Of a DNA stretch of 64,000 nt, positions 7,074-15,746 are shown piece after piece. The stretch spans positions 62,001 to 126,000 of the forward strand of contig CALBQR010000062.1 in the NCBI GenBank assembly GCA_937899895.1. The letters run 5' to 3'. This DNA is from an uncultured Alistipes sp. (GTDB lineage Bacteria; Bacteroidota; Bacteroidia; Bacteroidales; Rikenellaceae). Position 1 is the stretch's first letter. Each line of letters begins with the position of its first letter. Position numbers and translations under genes: made by a program. Below the pieces are notes generated by a model. The model was given only the letters and a program-made list of their open reading frames with translations, had not been told where the DNA came from and did not search any database.

Positions 7074-9383
7074 TTACAGCGTGAATTTCGCGCCCACGAA
7101 GAACATTCGCGGAGCACCCGGACCATAGATGTAGCCCGAATCCTTCAAAGCACCGAAATCGACATCATTCTGGAAAGCGTCGAAGGCGTTCTTCACACCG
7201 CAATTAACCTGCAACGTAATGCTGCGCGTTAGGCGAATATCGTACGAGAGTTTGACCGCCATATCGAAGAACGACTGGGTACGCTTCAACACGTCGTCAG
7301 CCGAGTCGGGCATATAGTGAGGCACGAGCATCGGGCCCGTGTAGGTACCATAGACCGAGATATCGAAGTTGCGCACGGGGCGAGCATTCAGACCCACGTA
7401 GCCGTAGTGGTCGGGCGAGCGCAACATACTCTTCTCGGCAGGAATTGCCTCGTTCTCGCTCCACGCAATGGGCTCGCGGTAGGTGCTTCGCTGATAGGTG
7501 TAACCCACCGACAATGAGTTATTTGCATCGAGTGCTGCCTTGGCCTCGATATTCACGCCGCGCACCTCGGCACGGTCGGCATTGGTACGCATCAGCACCT
7601 GATTGCCAGCCGCGTCGGCGTGCTGCTCAACCAACGTAAATACATCATTGAGCGAGGTGTAGAAGCCCTCGACCAGCACGTTGAACTGCACCTTGCCCGC
7701 CGTCGCATACATATCGGCCGACGCCGTAACGCTGTGCGAGTATTCGGGGCGCAGTTCGGGATCGAGCACAATGAGCGACGCCTCGCCACCCACCGCCATC
7801 ACGTGCAGGTCCTCATCGTAGGCCTGCGGAGCACGATAGCCGCTGGTGTAACCCGCACGCAGAATCAGGTTCTTGATCGGGGTGTAGCGCACATTTGCAC
7901 GGGGGCTAACAATCACGTGATCAATCAGATTGTTCTTATCCAGACGCGCACCGATCACAAGATTCAGCGCATCGCTCTGCCACTCGTTCTGCACGTAACC
8001 ACCAATGGTCTGCGAGAGCTGCTTGATATGGCGGTCGTAACCCGTCATATGGTCAATGAGGTTGGTGTTGTTAAACTCGACACCAACAGTCAGCTGCGAG
8101 GGCAGGAACAGCAACTTGCGGAACGAATAGGCATACTGCGCACCCGCAACAAAAGTGTTGTCAATCGTGCGACCGTAAGCGTTGGGATCCTTACCCGCAC
8201 CATAGTAACTGCTACGACGGATACCCTGGAACGACGAATAGATATTCAACTTGTGGCGATAATCCTTCGAGAAGAGGTCGAAACGCAGTCCTCCGCCATT
8301 GATTCCGTGGCGGGTCTTCTCGGCAATCTCGGCCTCGTGGGGAGGCACATCGAGGTTGTCGCCACCACGACGGAACTCGCGAATGTGGTGATATTCGGCG
8401 GTCAGTTTCGAGTATGCCGACGTCTTGTAATAGGTACGGAAACCGATCGTCTCCGAATTGATTGTGGGGATCTCCGAGAATCCGTCATCGTTGCGGTCGT
8501 AGGCATCGCGGTCGCGGATCATACCGAAGACGTATGCTCCCGCGCGGTAGTCGTCAGACACGAAAGCCGCATTGAGCGAGGTCGAGATATCGGTCAAACC
8601 GCCCTCCATTATGCCCGTTGTATTCGACAACGAGAGCAGATTGCGCTGCGGCTCTTTGGTGATGATATTCACAACGCCCGCAATGGCATTCGAGCCAAAG
8701 AGAGCCGAGCCGCCACCACGTACAACCTCTACGCGCTCGATCATACTTGCAGGCAACTGCTCCAAGCCATAGACGCCAGCCAGCGACGAGAAAATGGGGC
8801 GGCTATCCAGCAGTATCTGGGTATATTGACCCTCCAAACCATTGATTCTCAACTGCGGAAAACCGCAATTCGAGCAACTATACTCGACACGCACACCGGG
8901 CTGATAGTTCAGAGCCTCGGCGATATTTGCCGACGAGGTGCGGTCGAACAGCTCCGAAGCAACGATATTGACGATCGTGGGGGCCTCCTTACGATTCGAC
9001 TCCTGGCGGTTGGCCGAAACCACCACCTGCTCAACCTCGACCGACGACTCGCTCAGCTCGAAATTCAATTCGAGGGTCTTGCCCGCTTTGAGCGTAACCA
9101 CCTTCTCAACAGGATCATAGCCCACCGACGAGGCTACAATAGTCAGCTCGGTATCGGCCGGCACATCGACCAGCATATAGTGGCCGCCCGCATCGGTTGC
9201 CATACCGAGCGTAGTGCCTCGCACAGCAATAGTTGCATAGGCGATATGCTCGTGCGTGCGGGCATCAATTACGTGGCCGACCAGATTTGTGTCGTGCGAC
9301 TTTTCGCGACGCTGCGCAACAGCGTCAGTTGTTGCAATGGCACACATCAGTACCATCACAATAAGAAATGCTAATTTCTTCAT
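7074..9383 (-). CDS. TonB-dependent receptor with carboxypeptidase-regulatory domain and plug CxxC motif
   Basis: Outer-membrane active transporter, 769 aa. In order: signal peptide (1-24), a carboxypeptidase-D regulatory-like domain (about 33-112, with LVGHVIDARTHEHIAYATI), a plug domain (about 130-240) and a BtuB-like beta-barrel ending in FFVGAKFTL. The plug contains SCSNCGF with Cys170 and Cys173, which is unusual for a TonB receptor and could bind a metal or be disulphide bonded. The next gene upstream on the same strand encodes a small HxH-rich exported protein. I infer a metal substrate such as zinc or copper; cobalamin is less likely, as no cobalamin riboswitch-like leader is visible. 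No Sus-type SusD partner is present. Confidence 0.85.
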   Translation of the reverse strand: MKKLAFLIVMVLMCAIATTDAVAQRREKSHDTNLVGHVIDARTHEHIAYATIAVRGTTLGMATDAGGHYMLVDVPADTELTIVASSVGYDPVEKVVTLKAGKTLELNFELSESSVEVEQVVVSANRQESNRKEAPTIVNIVASELFDRTSSANIAEALNYQPGVRVEYSCSNCGFPQLRINGLEGQYTQILLDSRPIFSSLAGVYGLEQLPASMIERVEVVRGGGSALFGSNAIAGVVNIITKEPQRNLLSLSNTTGIMEGGLTDISTSLNAAFVSDDYRAGAYVFGMIRDRDAYDRNDDGFSEIPTINSETIGFRTYYKTSAYSKLTAEYHHIREFRRGGDNLDVPPHEAEIAEKTRHGINGGGLRFDLFSKDYRHKLNIYSSFQGIRRSSYYGAGKDPNAYGRTIDNTFVAGAQYAYSFRKLLFLPSQLTVGVEFNNTNLIDHMTGYDRHIKQLSQTIGGYVQNEWQSDALNLVIGARLDKNNLIDHVIVSPRANVRYTPIKNLILRAGYTSGYRAPQAYDEDLHVMAVGGEASLIVLDPELRPEYSHSVTASADMYATAGKVQFNVLVEGFYTSLNDVFTLVEQHADAAGNQVLMRTNADRAEVRGVNIEAKAALDANNSLSVGYTYQRSTYREPIAWSENEAIPAEKSMLRSPDHYGYVGLNARPVRNFDISVYGTYTGPMLVPHYMPDSADDVLKRTQSFFDMAVKLSYDIRLTRSITLQVNCGVKNAFDAFQNDVDFGALKDSGYIYGPGAPRMFFVGAKFTL

Positions 9384-9492
9384 TATGAATTAAATACGTT
9401 TTTGATTATTTGTCATTTGATAGTATCGACACACCCCTTCGATCATCACGATCCAAAGGTGCGCGAAAAGGGGGAATAAGGTGGTTGGGTGT

Positions 9493-9846
9493 TTAGGCTG
9501 CGAAGAACGCAACGGGAGGAGCTCGCAGAGAACGCGAATGACCCTCATAATACTCAAAATAAGCCACATATGGGCTCACAACCACACGCAGCAAATGCTC
9601 AATAGCAGCTGCGACAACGACCGTCGCCGCCACCACGACCACGACATCGGTCAGCGCAGCGATCAATCTTGCCTCGGCAGAGCTATGTGTATGCGATGCC
9701 GCATCGCCACCAAACAGAGGGTGCGAATGGACAATCTGCTCGCCGTCGATCAAATGCGAATGGATAAAGAGCGTAGCACTTGCCGAGTAGCAAGCGAAGA
9801 GCAGCAGGAGTGCCACCGATAATATTCTACGCATCGAGTTTTTCAT
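9493..9846 (-). CDS. Small exported HxH-rich protein (DUF6769-like), putative metal binding
   Basis: Predicted exported or membrane protein of 117 aa. A signal peptide or anchor (about 5-25) is followed by a segment with three His-x-His pairs: IHSH (29/31), VHSHP (40/42) and SHTH (52/54). A strongly hydrophobic helix (about 60-85, LIAALTDVVVVVAATVVVAA) follows, then a short aromatic tail. I recall similar small HxH proteins beside TonB receptors in other Bacteroidales, annotated DUF6769; that match needs a search. It precedes the CxxC TonB receptor by 109 bp on the same strand, suggesting that it hands over or senses a metal ion. A start at the second Met (9834) is equally possible. Confidence 0.65.
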   Translation of the reverse strand: MKNSMRRILSVALLLLFACYSASATLFIHSHLIDGEQIVHSHPLFGGDAASHTHSSAEARLIAALTDVVVVVAATVVVAAAIEHLLRVVVSPYVAYFEYYEGHSRSLRAPPVAFFAA

Positions 9847-9869
9847 TTGATCTTTTCTGTTTTGCGCTG

Positions 9870-9900
9870 CAAAGGTATGCTATTTTTATATGATATGAAA
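9870..9900 (-). promoter_or_regulatory. Promoter for the HxH protein / TonB receptor module
   Basis: TACCTTTG (plus 9870-9877) with TTTC (plus 9897-9900) 19 nt upstream on the minus strand. The palindrome at 9901-9916 abuts the -33 box. Confidence 0.65.
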
Positions 9901-9916
9901 TACCTATTAATGGGTA
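9901..9916. promoter_or_regulatory. 16-bp palindrome, possible operator
   Basis: TACCTATTAATGGGTA is self-complementary except for one T/G pair in each half. Its position directly upstream of the -33 box of the metal-module promoter fits a metalloregulator site, but the regulator is unknown. Confidence 0.4.
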
Positions 9917-9920
9917 AAAT

Positions 9921-9948
9921 ACAACAAAATCGCCCTGTGGGGGCGATT
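9921..9948 (-). terminator. Terminator after ruvB
   Basis: Read on the minus strand, AATCGCCC / GGGCGATT stem followed by TTTTGTTGT, 20 bp after the ruvB stop. Confidence 0.75.
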
Positions 9949-9968
9949 CTGCTGCAATATTTTCACTT

Positions 9969-10982
9969 TTAGAAAAGCGTCTCTTGTGCCGATGGAGGCA
10001 GTTCGCCCAAGTGGCGATAGGCCTGTTCGGTGGCCTCACGACCACGCGGGGTGCGCTTCAAGAAGCCCTCCTTAATCAGGAACGGCTCATAGACCTCCTC
10101 GATCGTACCCGCCTCCTCGCCAACAGCCGTAGCGATGGTGTTCAGACCCACAGGGCCGCCACTGAACTTTTGGATTATTGTTGCCAGAATCTTGTTGTCC
10201 ATATGATCCAATCCGCGAGCGTCGATATTCAGAGCCGACAGAGCGACGCGCGTAATTTCAAGATTGATACGACCGCCACCCTTGACCATCGCGAAGTCCC
10301 TCACGCGACGCAATAACGCATTGGCAATTCGCGGCGTACCACGACTACGCATAGCGATCTCGATCGAGGCATCGTCGTCAATGGGCACATCGAGAATCCT
10401 TGCCGAGCGGCGCACGATACCCGCCAACACACGCGTATCGTAGTACTCCAAATGGCAGTTGATACCAAAACGGGCACGCAGGGGCGAGGTGAGCAGACCG
10501 CTACGAGTTGTAGCTCCGATCAGCGTAAAGGGTGCCAACTCGATCTGAATCGAACGTGCCGAAGGGCCTTTGTCCAGCACGATGTCGATTTTGAAATCCT
10601 CCATCGCTGAGTAAAGATACTCCTCGACAATGGGGCTTAAACGATGAATCTCGTCGATAAACAACACATCGCCCTCGTTCAGGTTAGTCAGCAGACCCGC
10701 CAGATCGCCCGGTTTATCGAGCACGGGACCCGATGTCATTTTGAGCTGCGAGCCCATCTCATTGGCGATGATACCCGCCAGCGTGGTCTTACCCAGACCC
10801 GGAGGGCCGTGCAGCAGCACGTGGTCGAGCGACTCACCGCGCATCAACGCCGCACGAATGAAGATGTGGAGATTCTCGACGATCTTCTCCTGACCCGCGA
10901 AATTGGCCAACTCCTGCGGACGGATACGATTCTCAAACTCCAAATCGCTCTCGATATTTCTCATATTGCGATCTACGCCCAT
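9969..10982 (-). CDS. ruvB: Holliday junction branch migration helicase RuvB
   Basis: Hexameric AAA+ motor of the RuvAB complex that moves Holliday junctions in recombinational repair. With the start at ATG 10982 it is 337 aa, the usual length. Walker A GPPGLGKT is at 59-66, Walker B LFIDEIHRL near 110, sensor 1 in LIGATTRSGLLTSPLRARFG, and the C-terminal winged helix includes EPFLIKEGFLKRTPRGR. The start is chosen because the family N-terminus (RNIESDLEFENRIRPQ) begins right after it; the longer frame reads across an upstream terminator. Monocistronic between two terminators. Confidence 0.96.
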   Translation of the reverse strand: MGVDRNMRNIESDLEFENRIRPQELANFAGQEKIVENLHIFIRAALMRGESLDHVLLHGPPGLGKTTLAGIIANEMGSQLKMTSGPVLDKPGDLAGLLTNLNEGDVLFIDEIHRLSPIVEEYLYSAMEDFKIDIVLDKGPSARSIQIELAPFTLIGATTRSGLLTSPLRARFGINCHLEYYDTRVLAGIVRRSARILDVPIDDDASIEIAMRSRGTPRIANALLRRVRDFAMVKGGGRINLEITRVALSALNIDARGLDHMDNKILATIIQKFSGGPVGLNTIATAVGEEAGTIEEVYEPFLIKEGFLKRTPRGREATEQAYRHLGELPPSAQETLF

Positions 10983-11004
10983 ACTTTTTCTCGTTTGTGT
11001 GTTA

Positions 11005-11012
11005 CAAATATA
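11005..11012 (-). promoter_or_regulatory. -7 element for ruvB
   Basis: TATATTTG on the minus strand, 22 bp upstream of the ruvB ATG. No clear -33 box. Confidence 0.4.
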
Positions 11013-11045
11013 GCGATTTTCATTGAAAACCTCCGCCCCGCACAC

Positions 11046-11079
11046 AAAAAAACGGAGAGCCTTCGTGAAAAAGCTCTCC
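11046..11079 (-). terminator. Terminator after the sigma factor / 43-codon ORF unit
   Basis: Minus strand GGAGAGC / GCTCTCC stem followed by GTTTTTTTG, about 24 bp after the stop of the small ORF at 11103. Confidence 0.8.
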
Positions 11080-11102
11080 ATCGTTATCAAAATTAACCCT
11101 TT

Positions 11103-11234
11103 TTACTTACGACCAAAAATCTCGCTCAAAATGGCGTCGATATATAACAGTTCGTGATCGCCACATATCACCTCATCGAGCAGCAGACTCTCATCGTCAA
11201 ATTGTTGTTTGTTTAATTTGTCAATCTCTTCCAT
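11103..11234 (-). CDS. 43-aa acidic small ORF behind the sigma factor
   Basis: ATG 11234 opens 43 codons ending in TAA at 11103. The peptide is acidic at its centre (FDDESLLLDEVICGDHELLY) with a basic end (GRK); no signal or membrane segment. It is 77 bp behind the ECF sigma gene on the same strand, and the only terminator for that transcript comes after it, so it is probably in the same mRNA. The peptide might modulate the sigma factor, but nothing in the sequence proves this. I do not recognise a family. Confidence 0.45.
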   Translation of the reverse strand: MEEIDKLNKQQFDDESLLLDEVICGDHELLYIDAILSEIFGRK

Positions 11235-11311
11235 AGGCACACGTCATAATCAAATTCATTAGGCTTAAAGTACCTATTTAACGTATGTGCACGACAGTTT
11301 AGTATGCCAAA

Positions 11312-11896
11312 TTAACTTAAAATAAGATTTTTTTCTTTCATCATCTTGCGCAGGTTGATCAACGCATAGCGCATACGACCCAGCGCGGTGTTGATACCGA
11401 CACCCGTCATCTCGGCTATCTCCTTGAAACTCAACCCCGCATAGTAACGCATCTTGACAACTTCGCGCTGTTCGTCGGGCAACGACTCGACCATTGCGCG
11501 GATCTGCTCTTCGATCTGATTTTCGACAATATCGTCTTCTACGGTGCGCTCCGAGAAACGCAACGTATTGAGAATATCGAAGCCTGCATCGGCCTCATTG
11601 ACCTTATTCGACTGTTTTTTCTGGCGGAAATGGTCGATCACCTGATTGTGGGCAATACGCAGCACCCACGAGAGAAACTTTCCGTTATCGACATAACGGC
11701 CACTGTCGATGGTGCGAATTACTTTAATAAAGGTATCTTGGAAGATATCATCTGCCACATCACGATCCTTCACCATCATACGGATATACTCCGTAACACG
11801 GCGACGATACTTTTCGATGAGTTGCGAGATTGCACTCTGATCACCCGAAAGATAACTATTAAGTAATTGCTGATCACTTAATAACTGAACATTCAT
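11312..11896 (-). CDS. ECF-type RNA polymerase sigma factor (sigma-70 region 2/4)
   Basis: Alternative sigma factor, 194 aa. Region 2 (about 20-95) shows YIRMMVKDRDVADDIFQDTF, with WVLRIAHNQVIDHFRQ following. Region 4 (about 135-185) has LPDEQREVVKMRYYAGLSFK and the helix-turn-helix IAEMTGVGINTALGRMRYAL. No anti-sigma factor gene with a transmembrane domain follows; instead a 43-codon ORF lies behind it. This type is common as a housekeeping-like ECF factor in Bacteroidales. An AGGAAG run just upstream of the ATG is one of few purine-rich RBS-like sites in the window. Confidence 0.9.
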   Translation of the reverse strand: MNVQLLSDQQLLNSYLSGDQSAISQLIEKYRRRVTEYIRMMVKDRDVADDIFQDTFIKVIRTIDSGRYVDNGKFLSWVLRIAHNQVIDHFRQKKQSNKVNEADAGFDILNTLRFSERTVEDDIVENQIEEQIRAMVESLPDEQREVVKMRYYAGLSFKEIAEMTGVGINTALGRMRYALINLRKMMKEKNLILS

Positions 11897-12061
11897 ACCC
11901 TTCCTATTTTAATGGTTTAGAGTAGAATTTTTCGATAGGCAAATCAGATTTAGAGTTAATATTAGTTTTATTTTCGAGTGCAAGATAGTAATCTTAATCG
12001 AGTTTTGCAAATTGATCGTCGATTTTTAGCCAATTATCACCACTCGTTACGACTTTTCGTA

Positions 12062-12092
12062 CAAAATATATGCCAAACTTTGACGTTTGGCA
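12062..12092 (-). terminator. Terminator after the cvpA-rsgA-trmH-aminotransferase operon
   Basis: Minus strand TGCCAAAC / GTTTGGCA stem with a 6-nt loop followed by TATATTTTGT. Confidence 0.75.
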
Positions 12093-12109
12093 CACATTTT
12101 TCATTTTTG

Positions 12110-13306
12110 TCAGTCGAGACGGTCCAGGCATCCGCGAATTATCGTGCAGCACTCCTCGATTTCCGCCTCCGAGATGGTCAGCGGCGGCGAAATACGGAAG
12201 GCCGTATCGCAATACAAGAACCAATCGCTCATCACGCCCGCCTCCTTGAACAGCTCCATAAGCGTATATAGCTTCTCCGACGCGCCCAACTCAACCGCCA
12301 ACAGCAGACCTCCGCGACGAATTTCACACACCTGCGGATGGTCGGCAAGCAGTCGCTCGAACATCGCTCCTCGCTCTTCGGCCTTATGGTGCAGGTCGTT
12401 CTCTTCGATATAGTTCAGAGCAGCCAAACCTGCCGCACAGCATACGGGATGGCCGCCAAAGGTTGTGATATGTCCCAATACGGGTGAATGGCTCAACGAA
12501 GACATAATCTCCTGACTCGAAACAAATGCGCCGAGAGGCATACCGCCACCCAGAGCCTTTGCCAGACAGATAACATCGGGCGTAACGCCATATTTCACAC
12601 AGGCAAATATCTCGCCCGTACGGCCGAAACCGGTCTGTATCTCATCGAAAATCAGCAGCGCACCCACCTCATTGCAACGCTCGCGCAGAGCTTCGAGGAA
12701 TCCTTGTGCAGGCTGGCGCACACCCGCCTCGCCCTGCACAGGCTCGACCAGAACGGCCGCCGTACGCGTTGTGATGCGCTCCAACTGCGCGAAATCGTTG
12801 AACTCCAACGACTGCACATCGGGCAGCAGCGGTCGATATGCCGCCTTCCACTCCTCGCCTTCGGGCGTACCCATCATACTCATCGCGCCGTGGGTCGAGC
12901 CGTGGTATGCGCGTCGGAACGAGATCAACTCCGTGCGGCCCGTATATCGTTTAGCCAATTTCAACGCCCCCTCGACCGCCTCGGTTCCCGAATTGAGGAA
13001 ATAGACGCTCTCCAACGGCGCGGGCAGTAGCTCGGCTATACGACGAGCATACTCCACCTGCGGAGCTTCGACCAATTCGCCATAGACCATCACGTGCATA
13101 TAACGTGCCGCCTGCTGCTGCACAGCCTCAACAACCACGGGGTTGCAATGGCCCACATTGCTGACCGACACACCCGCCACAAGGTCGAAATAGCGTTTGC
13201 CCTCCGGTGTATAGAAACACGAACCCTCGGCACGCTCCACCTCAACCAACATTGGCGAGGGCGAGGTCTGGGCCACGTGTTGCAGAAATTGTTTGCGTAG
13301 TATCAT
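12110..13306 (-). CDS. Class III (ornithine/acetylornithine-type) PLP aminotransferase
   Basis: PLP-dependent omega-aminotransferase, 398 aa. YFLNSGTEAVEGALKLAKRY binds the PLP phosphate, LLIFDEIQTGFGRTG carries the PLP pyridine Asp, and the Schiff-base Lys sits in CLAKALGGGMPLG. It belongs to the acetylornithine, ornithine and 4-aminobutyrate aminotransferase group, often annotated only as aspartate aminotransferase family protein. No arginine or GABA genes are near, so substrate is undetermined. It is last in the operon, 12 bp after trmH. Confidence 0.85.
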   Translation of the reverse strand: MILRKQFLQHVAQTSPSPMLVEVERAEGSCFYTPEGKRYFDLVAGVSVSNVGHCNPVVVEAVQQQAARYMHVMVYGELVEAPQVEYARRIAELLPAPLESVYFLNSGTEAVEGALKLAKRYTGRTELISFRRAYHGSTHGAMSMMGTPEGEEWKAAYRPLLPDVQSLEFNDFAQLERITTRTAAVLVEPVQGEAGVRQPAQGFLEALRERCNEVGALLIFDEIQTGFGRTGEIFACVKYGVTPDVICLAKALGGGMPLGAFVSSQEIMSSLSHSPVLGHITTFGGHPVCCAAGLAALNYIEENDLHHKAEERGAMFERLLADHPQVCEIRRGGLLLAVELGASEKLYTLMELFKEAGVMSDWFLYCDTAFRISPPLTISEAEIEECCTIIRGCLDRLD

Positions 13307-13318
13307 ATCTATTCTCTT

Positions 13319-14059
13319 CTATTTAGCTGGTTGTGGCACCTTGAAGATCGGTGTATCAGGGAACTGACGGTTCAACACCCCGAACGGATCACGCACCGAC
13401 GACATCAACCATCGGAACAACAGCTCCGTTCTCTCGTGCTCCGTAAGTTGCCAACCCTCGACCGACGTGCGCATACGTTGCGACAATATATATATAAGTA
13501 TCGCCGCCGAGGCTGAAACATTGAGACTCTCAACCATTCCGCACATCGGAATACGCACAAATTCATCAGCTGCCGCGATCACCTCATCGCTAATACCTGC
13601 ATCCTCCGTACCGAAAACCAGCGCAAATTTGCCCTTCGCTACATCGAATGTTTCGGGCGACGAATCGCCACGATGGGGTGTCGTAGCCACAATGCGATAG
13701 CCATCGGCACGCAGAGCCTCGATAGCCTCCGAGGTAGAATGGTGGCGATGCAGATCAATCCACTTATCCGTACCGCGCACGATATTCAGGTTGGGGTTGA
13801 ACTTGCAACGATCCTCGATCGTATGGATATCCTGCACACCGAACGCCTCGCAATGGCGCACCAACGCGCTGGCATTCTGGGCGTGGTAGGTGTTCTCCAT
13901 ACAGATTGTCATATAGCGGGTGCGACTGTCGAGTGTGCGGGCAAGCACCTCATCGCGCTCCTCGGTGATGAAACCGCGCAGGTAGGCGATACGCTCGGCA
14001 TACCACTCGTCCGTACGGCCCTCGGTGTCAAGCAACCACTTACTTTCGATATTTTTCAT
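13319..14059 (-). CDS. trmH: tRNA (guanosine-18)-2'-O-methyltransferase, SpoU family (TrmH)
   Basis: SAM-dependent SPOUT methyltransferase, 246 aa, predicted to methylate the ribose of G18 in the tRNA D-loop. SPOUT motifs are visible: MENTYHAQNASALVRHCEAF (motif 1 region with its Asn and Arg), FALVFGTEDAGISDEV (motif 2) and IPMCGMVESLNVSASAAIL (motif 3, SAM knot). The C-terminal helix is as in TrmH rather than TrmL. Its first 20 bases overlap the end of rsgA, indicating translational coupling of two RNA-maturation genes. Confidence 0.85.
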   Translation of the reverse strand: MKNIESKWLLDTEGRTDEWYAERIAYLRGFITEERDEVLARTLDSRTRYMTICMENTYHAQNASALVRHCEAFGVQDIHTIEDRCKFNPNLNIVRGTDKWIDLHRHHSTSEAIEALRADGYRIVATTPHRGDSSPETFDVAKGKFALVFGTEDAGISDEVIAAADEFVRIPMCGMVESLNVSASAAILIYILSQRMRTSVEGWQLTEHERTELLFRWLMSSVRDPFGVLNRQFPDTPIFKVPQPAK

Positions 14060-14966
14060 CTTCGTCTAAAATTTTCAGATAACTCTCGTAGCGTTCAATC
14101 GCTATGCGCCCCTCTTTAACCGCCTCAACCACAGCACAACGCGGCTCGTGGGTGTGGGTGCAGTTATAGAATTGGCACCCCTCGGCCTCGCGCATCATTT
14201 CGGGGAAATAGTGCCACAGTTCCTCGTCGTCAATGTCGATCAAGCCGAAGCCTTTGATTCCGGGGGTGTCGATCACCGCACCGCCCATCGGCAGGGGATA
14301 CATCTGCGAGAAGGTGGTCGTATGCTTACCCTTTTGGTGCGCCTCCGAGATCTCGCCCGTGCGAATATCAATCGACGGCTCAACGGCACCAACTAACGTC
14401 GATTTACCTACGCCCGAATTGCCCGAAACGAGCGTCGTGCGCCCTGCAAGCAGTTCGCGCACCTCTTCGACACCCTCGCCCGAAGTTGCCGAGCACTCAA
14501 TTATGCGGTAGCCCGCAAGCGAGTAGATATGTTTGAACGCCGCGAGCATTTCAGGCTCGGTGCGTGCTAAATCAATCTTATTCAGCACAATAGTTACAGG
14601 CACACGATAGGCCTCACACGTAACCAGAAAGCGGTCGATAAACTCCACGTTGGTCGTGGGCGAGAACAGCGTCGCCACCAACATCGCCTGATCAATATTT
14701 GCCGCGATGATATGCGACTCCTTCGACAGATTCGACGCACGGCGGATGATATAATTGCGACGCGGCGCGACCTCCTCAATCAGCCAACCGCCCGTCTGGT
14801 CGCATTCGCACTCCACACGGTCGCCCACCACAACGGGCGAGGTCGAGCGCACACCTTTCAGTCGCATACGACCGCGAACGCGACAGCGCAACTGCTCACC
14901 CGCATCGCTCAACACATCATACCAACTGCCCGTGGCTCGCACCACAACACCTTCAACGCGACCCAT
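14040..14966 (-). CDS. rsgA: Ribosome small subunit-dependent GTPase A (RsgA/YjeQ)
   Basis: Circularly permuted GTPase that assists late 30S maturation. An OB fold comes first (about 1-70), then the permuted G motifs: VLNKIDLA (G4) before SGNSGVGKSTLVG (Walker A/G1) and IDTPGIKGFG (G3). The C-terminal zinc knuckle is CQFYNCTHTHEPRCAV with Cys, Cys, His and Cys ligands. Length 308 aa is typical. Second gene of the cvpA-rsgA-trmH-aminotransferase operon. Confidence 0.95.
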   Translation of the reverse strand: MGRVEGVVVRATGSWYDVLSDAGEQLRCRVRGRMRLKGVRSTSPVVVGDRVECECDQTGGWLIEEVAPRRNYIIRRASNLSKESHIIAANIDQAMLVATLFSPTTNVEFIDRFLVTCEAYRVPVTIVLNKIDLARTEPEMLAAFKHIYSLAGYRIIECSATSGEGVEEVRELLAGRTTLVSGNSGVGKSTLVGAVEPSIDIRTGEISEAHQKGKHTTTFSQMYPLPMGGAVIDTPGIKGFGLIDIDDEELWHYFPEMMREAEGCQFYNCTHTHEPRCAVVEAVKEGRIAIERYESYLKILDEDEKYRK

Positions 14967-14977
14967 ATCTTTCCGTC

Positions 14978-15688
14978 TTATATATTTTCTATTTTTTCGA
15001 TAATTGCCTCCTTGACTTTCTCGCCTATCTGTTTCTCGACCTGCGACTTAATGCTCTGCTCTTCATCGCCTTGCGATAACTGTTCGGGAGCATTGTCCGC
15101 ACTATTTTCGACCGTAGTCTGCTCTCTCTCCGCAGGCTCCTCTGCCGTTGCTTCCGCACGCTGCTCGGCCTCATCAAGAGCCTCATCGGCCGACTTACTG
15201 AGTCCTACAACCTGCTCCTTAACACGCTCAAAGAGGGGAAATATCTTTGTCGAGAAGTTGCGCAGAGGCAGATACGCCTTCGAGTTCTCGATCTTCTCAC
15301 GACCGATCAGCGAATAATTGACATTCAACGTATCAATAGCCGCGATGACAAGGCTCGCAATAACAGCCATCTTCAACACCGACAAAGCCGCACCAAAAAG
15401 CGAATCAAAGATACCGAGCCCCGTCCAGCGGAACACGCCGCGCAACAATCTGCTGCCCAGCGTAATAACTATAATTGCGACAATCAACACAGCGATAAAT
15501 CCGGCCACCGAGGCCTCCGCACCGTGCATTCCGAACCAGATACCGACTCTCTCGGCATAACGGAATGCCAACCACGCTCCTACAACCAAGCCAACCACAC
15601 CGCCGATCTGGACCAGCAAGCCATCACGCACACCATCATAAATCGCCCAAAGAGCCACCACCAGCAGGATAATATCAATGATATTCAT
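14978..15688 (-). CDS. CvpA family membrane protein
   Basis: Inner-membrane protein of the CvpA family, linked in E. coli to colicin V secretion and bile tolerance. The N-terminal ~110 residues hold four hydrophobic segments: IIDIILLVVALWAIYDGVRD, then a second around 28-48, a third near 65-85 and a fourth near 105-125 (ALSVLKMAVIASLVIAAI). The remaining ~110 residues are acidic and low-complexity, a long tail compared with E. coli CvpA (162 aa). First gene of a four-gene operon, 11 bp before rsgA. Confidence 0.8.
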   Translation of the reverse strand: MNIIDIILLVVALWAIYDGVRDGLLVQIGGVVGLVVGAWLAFRYAERVGIWFGMHGAEASVAGFIAVLIVAIIVITLGSRLLRGVFRWTGLGIFDSLFGAALSVLKMAVIASLVIAAIDTLNVNYSLIGREKIENSKAYLPLRNFSTKIFPLFERVKEQVVGLSKSADEALDEAEQRAEATAEEPAEREQTTVENSADNAPEQLSQGDEEQSIKSQVEKQIGEKVKEAIIEKIENI

Positions 15689-15746
15689 ACGCCTTATTCT
15701 TCAATTTTTAAGTATAGGTTAATAAATGTTTTATCGGTTTTGCGCA

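Noticed and set aside
7620..9374. 584-codon open frame on the plus strand opposite the first TonB receptor
   Set aside because: It is the antisense of a well-supported TonB receptor; its peptide is rich in Arg/Ile/Thr with no domain signature, as expected of a shadow frame in this codon composition.
9384..9492. Cobalamin riboswitch or other aptamer in front of the BtuB-like receptor
   Set aside because: The 109-bp spacer and the region upstream show no recognisable cobalamin-box sequence or elaborate folding; a metal role fits the context better.
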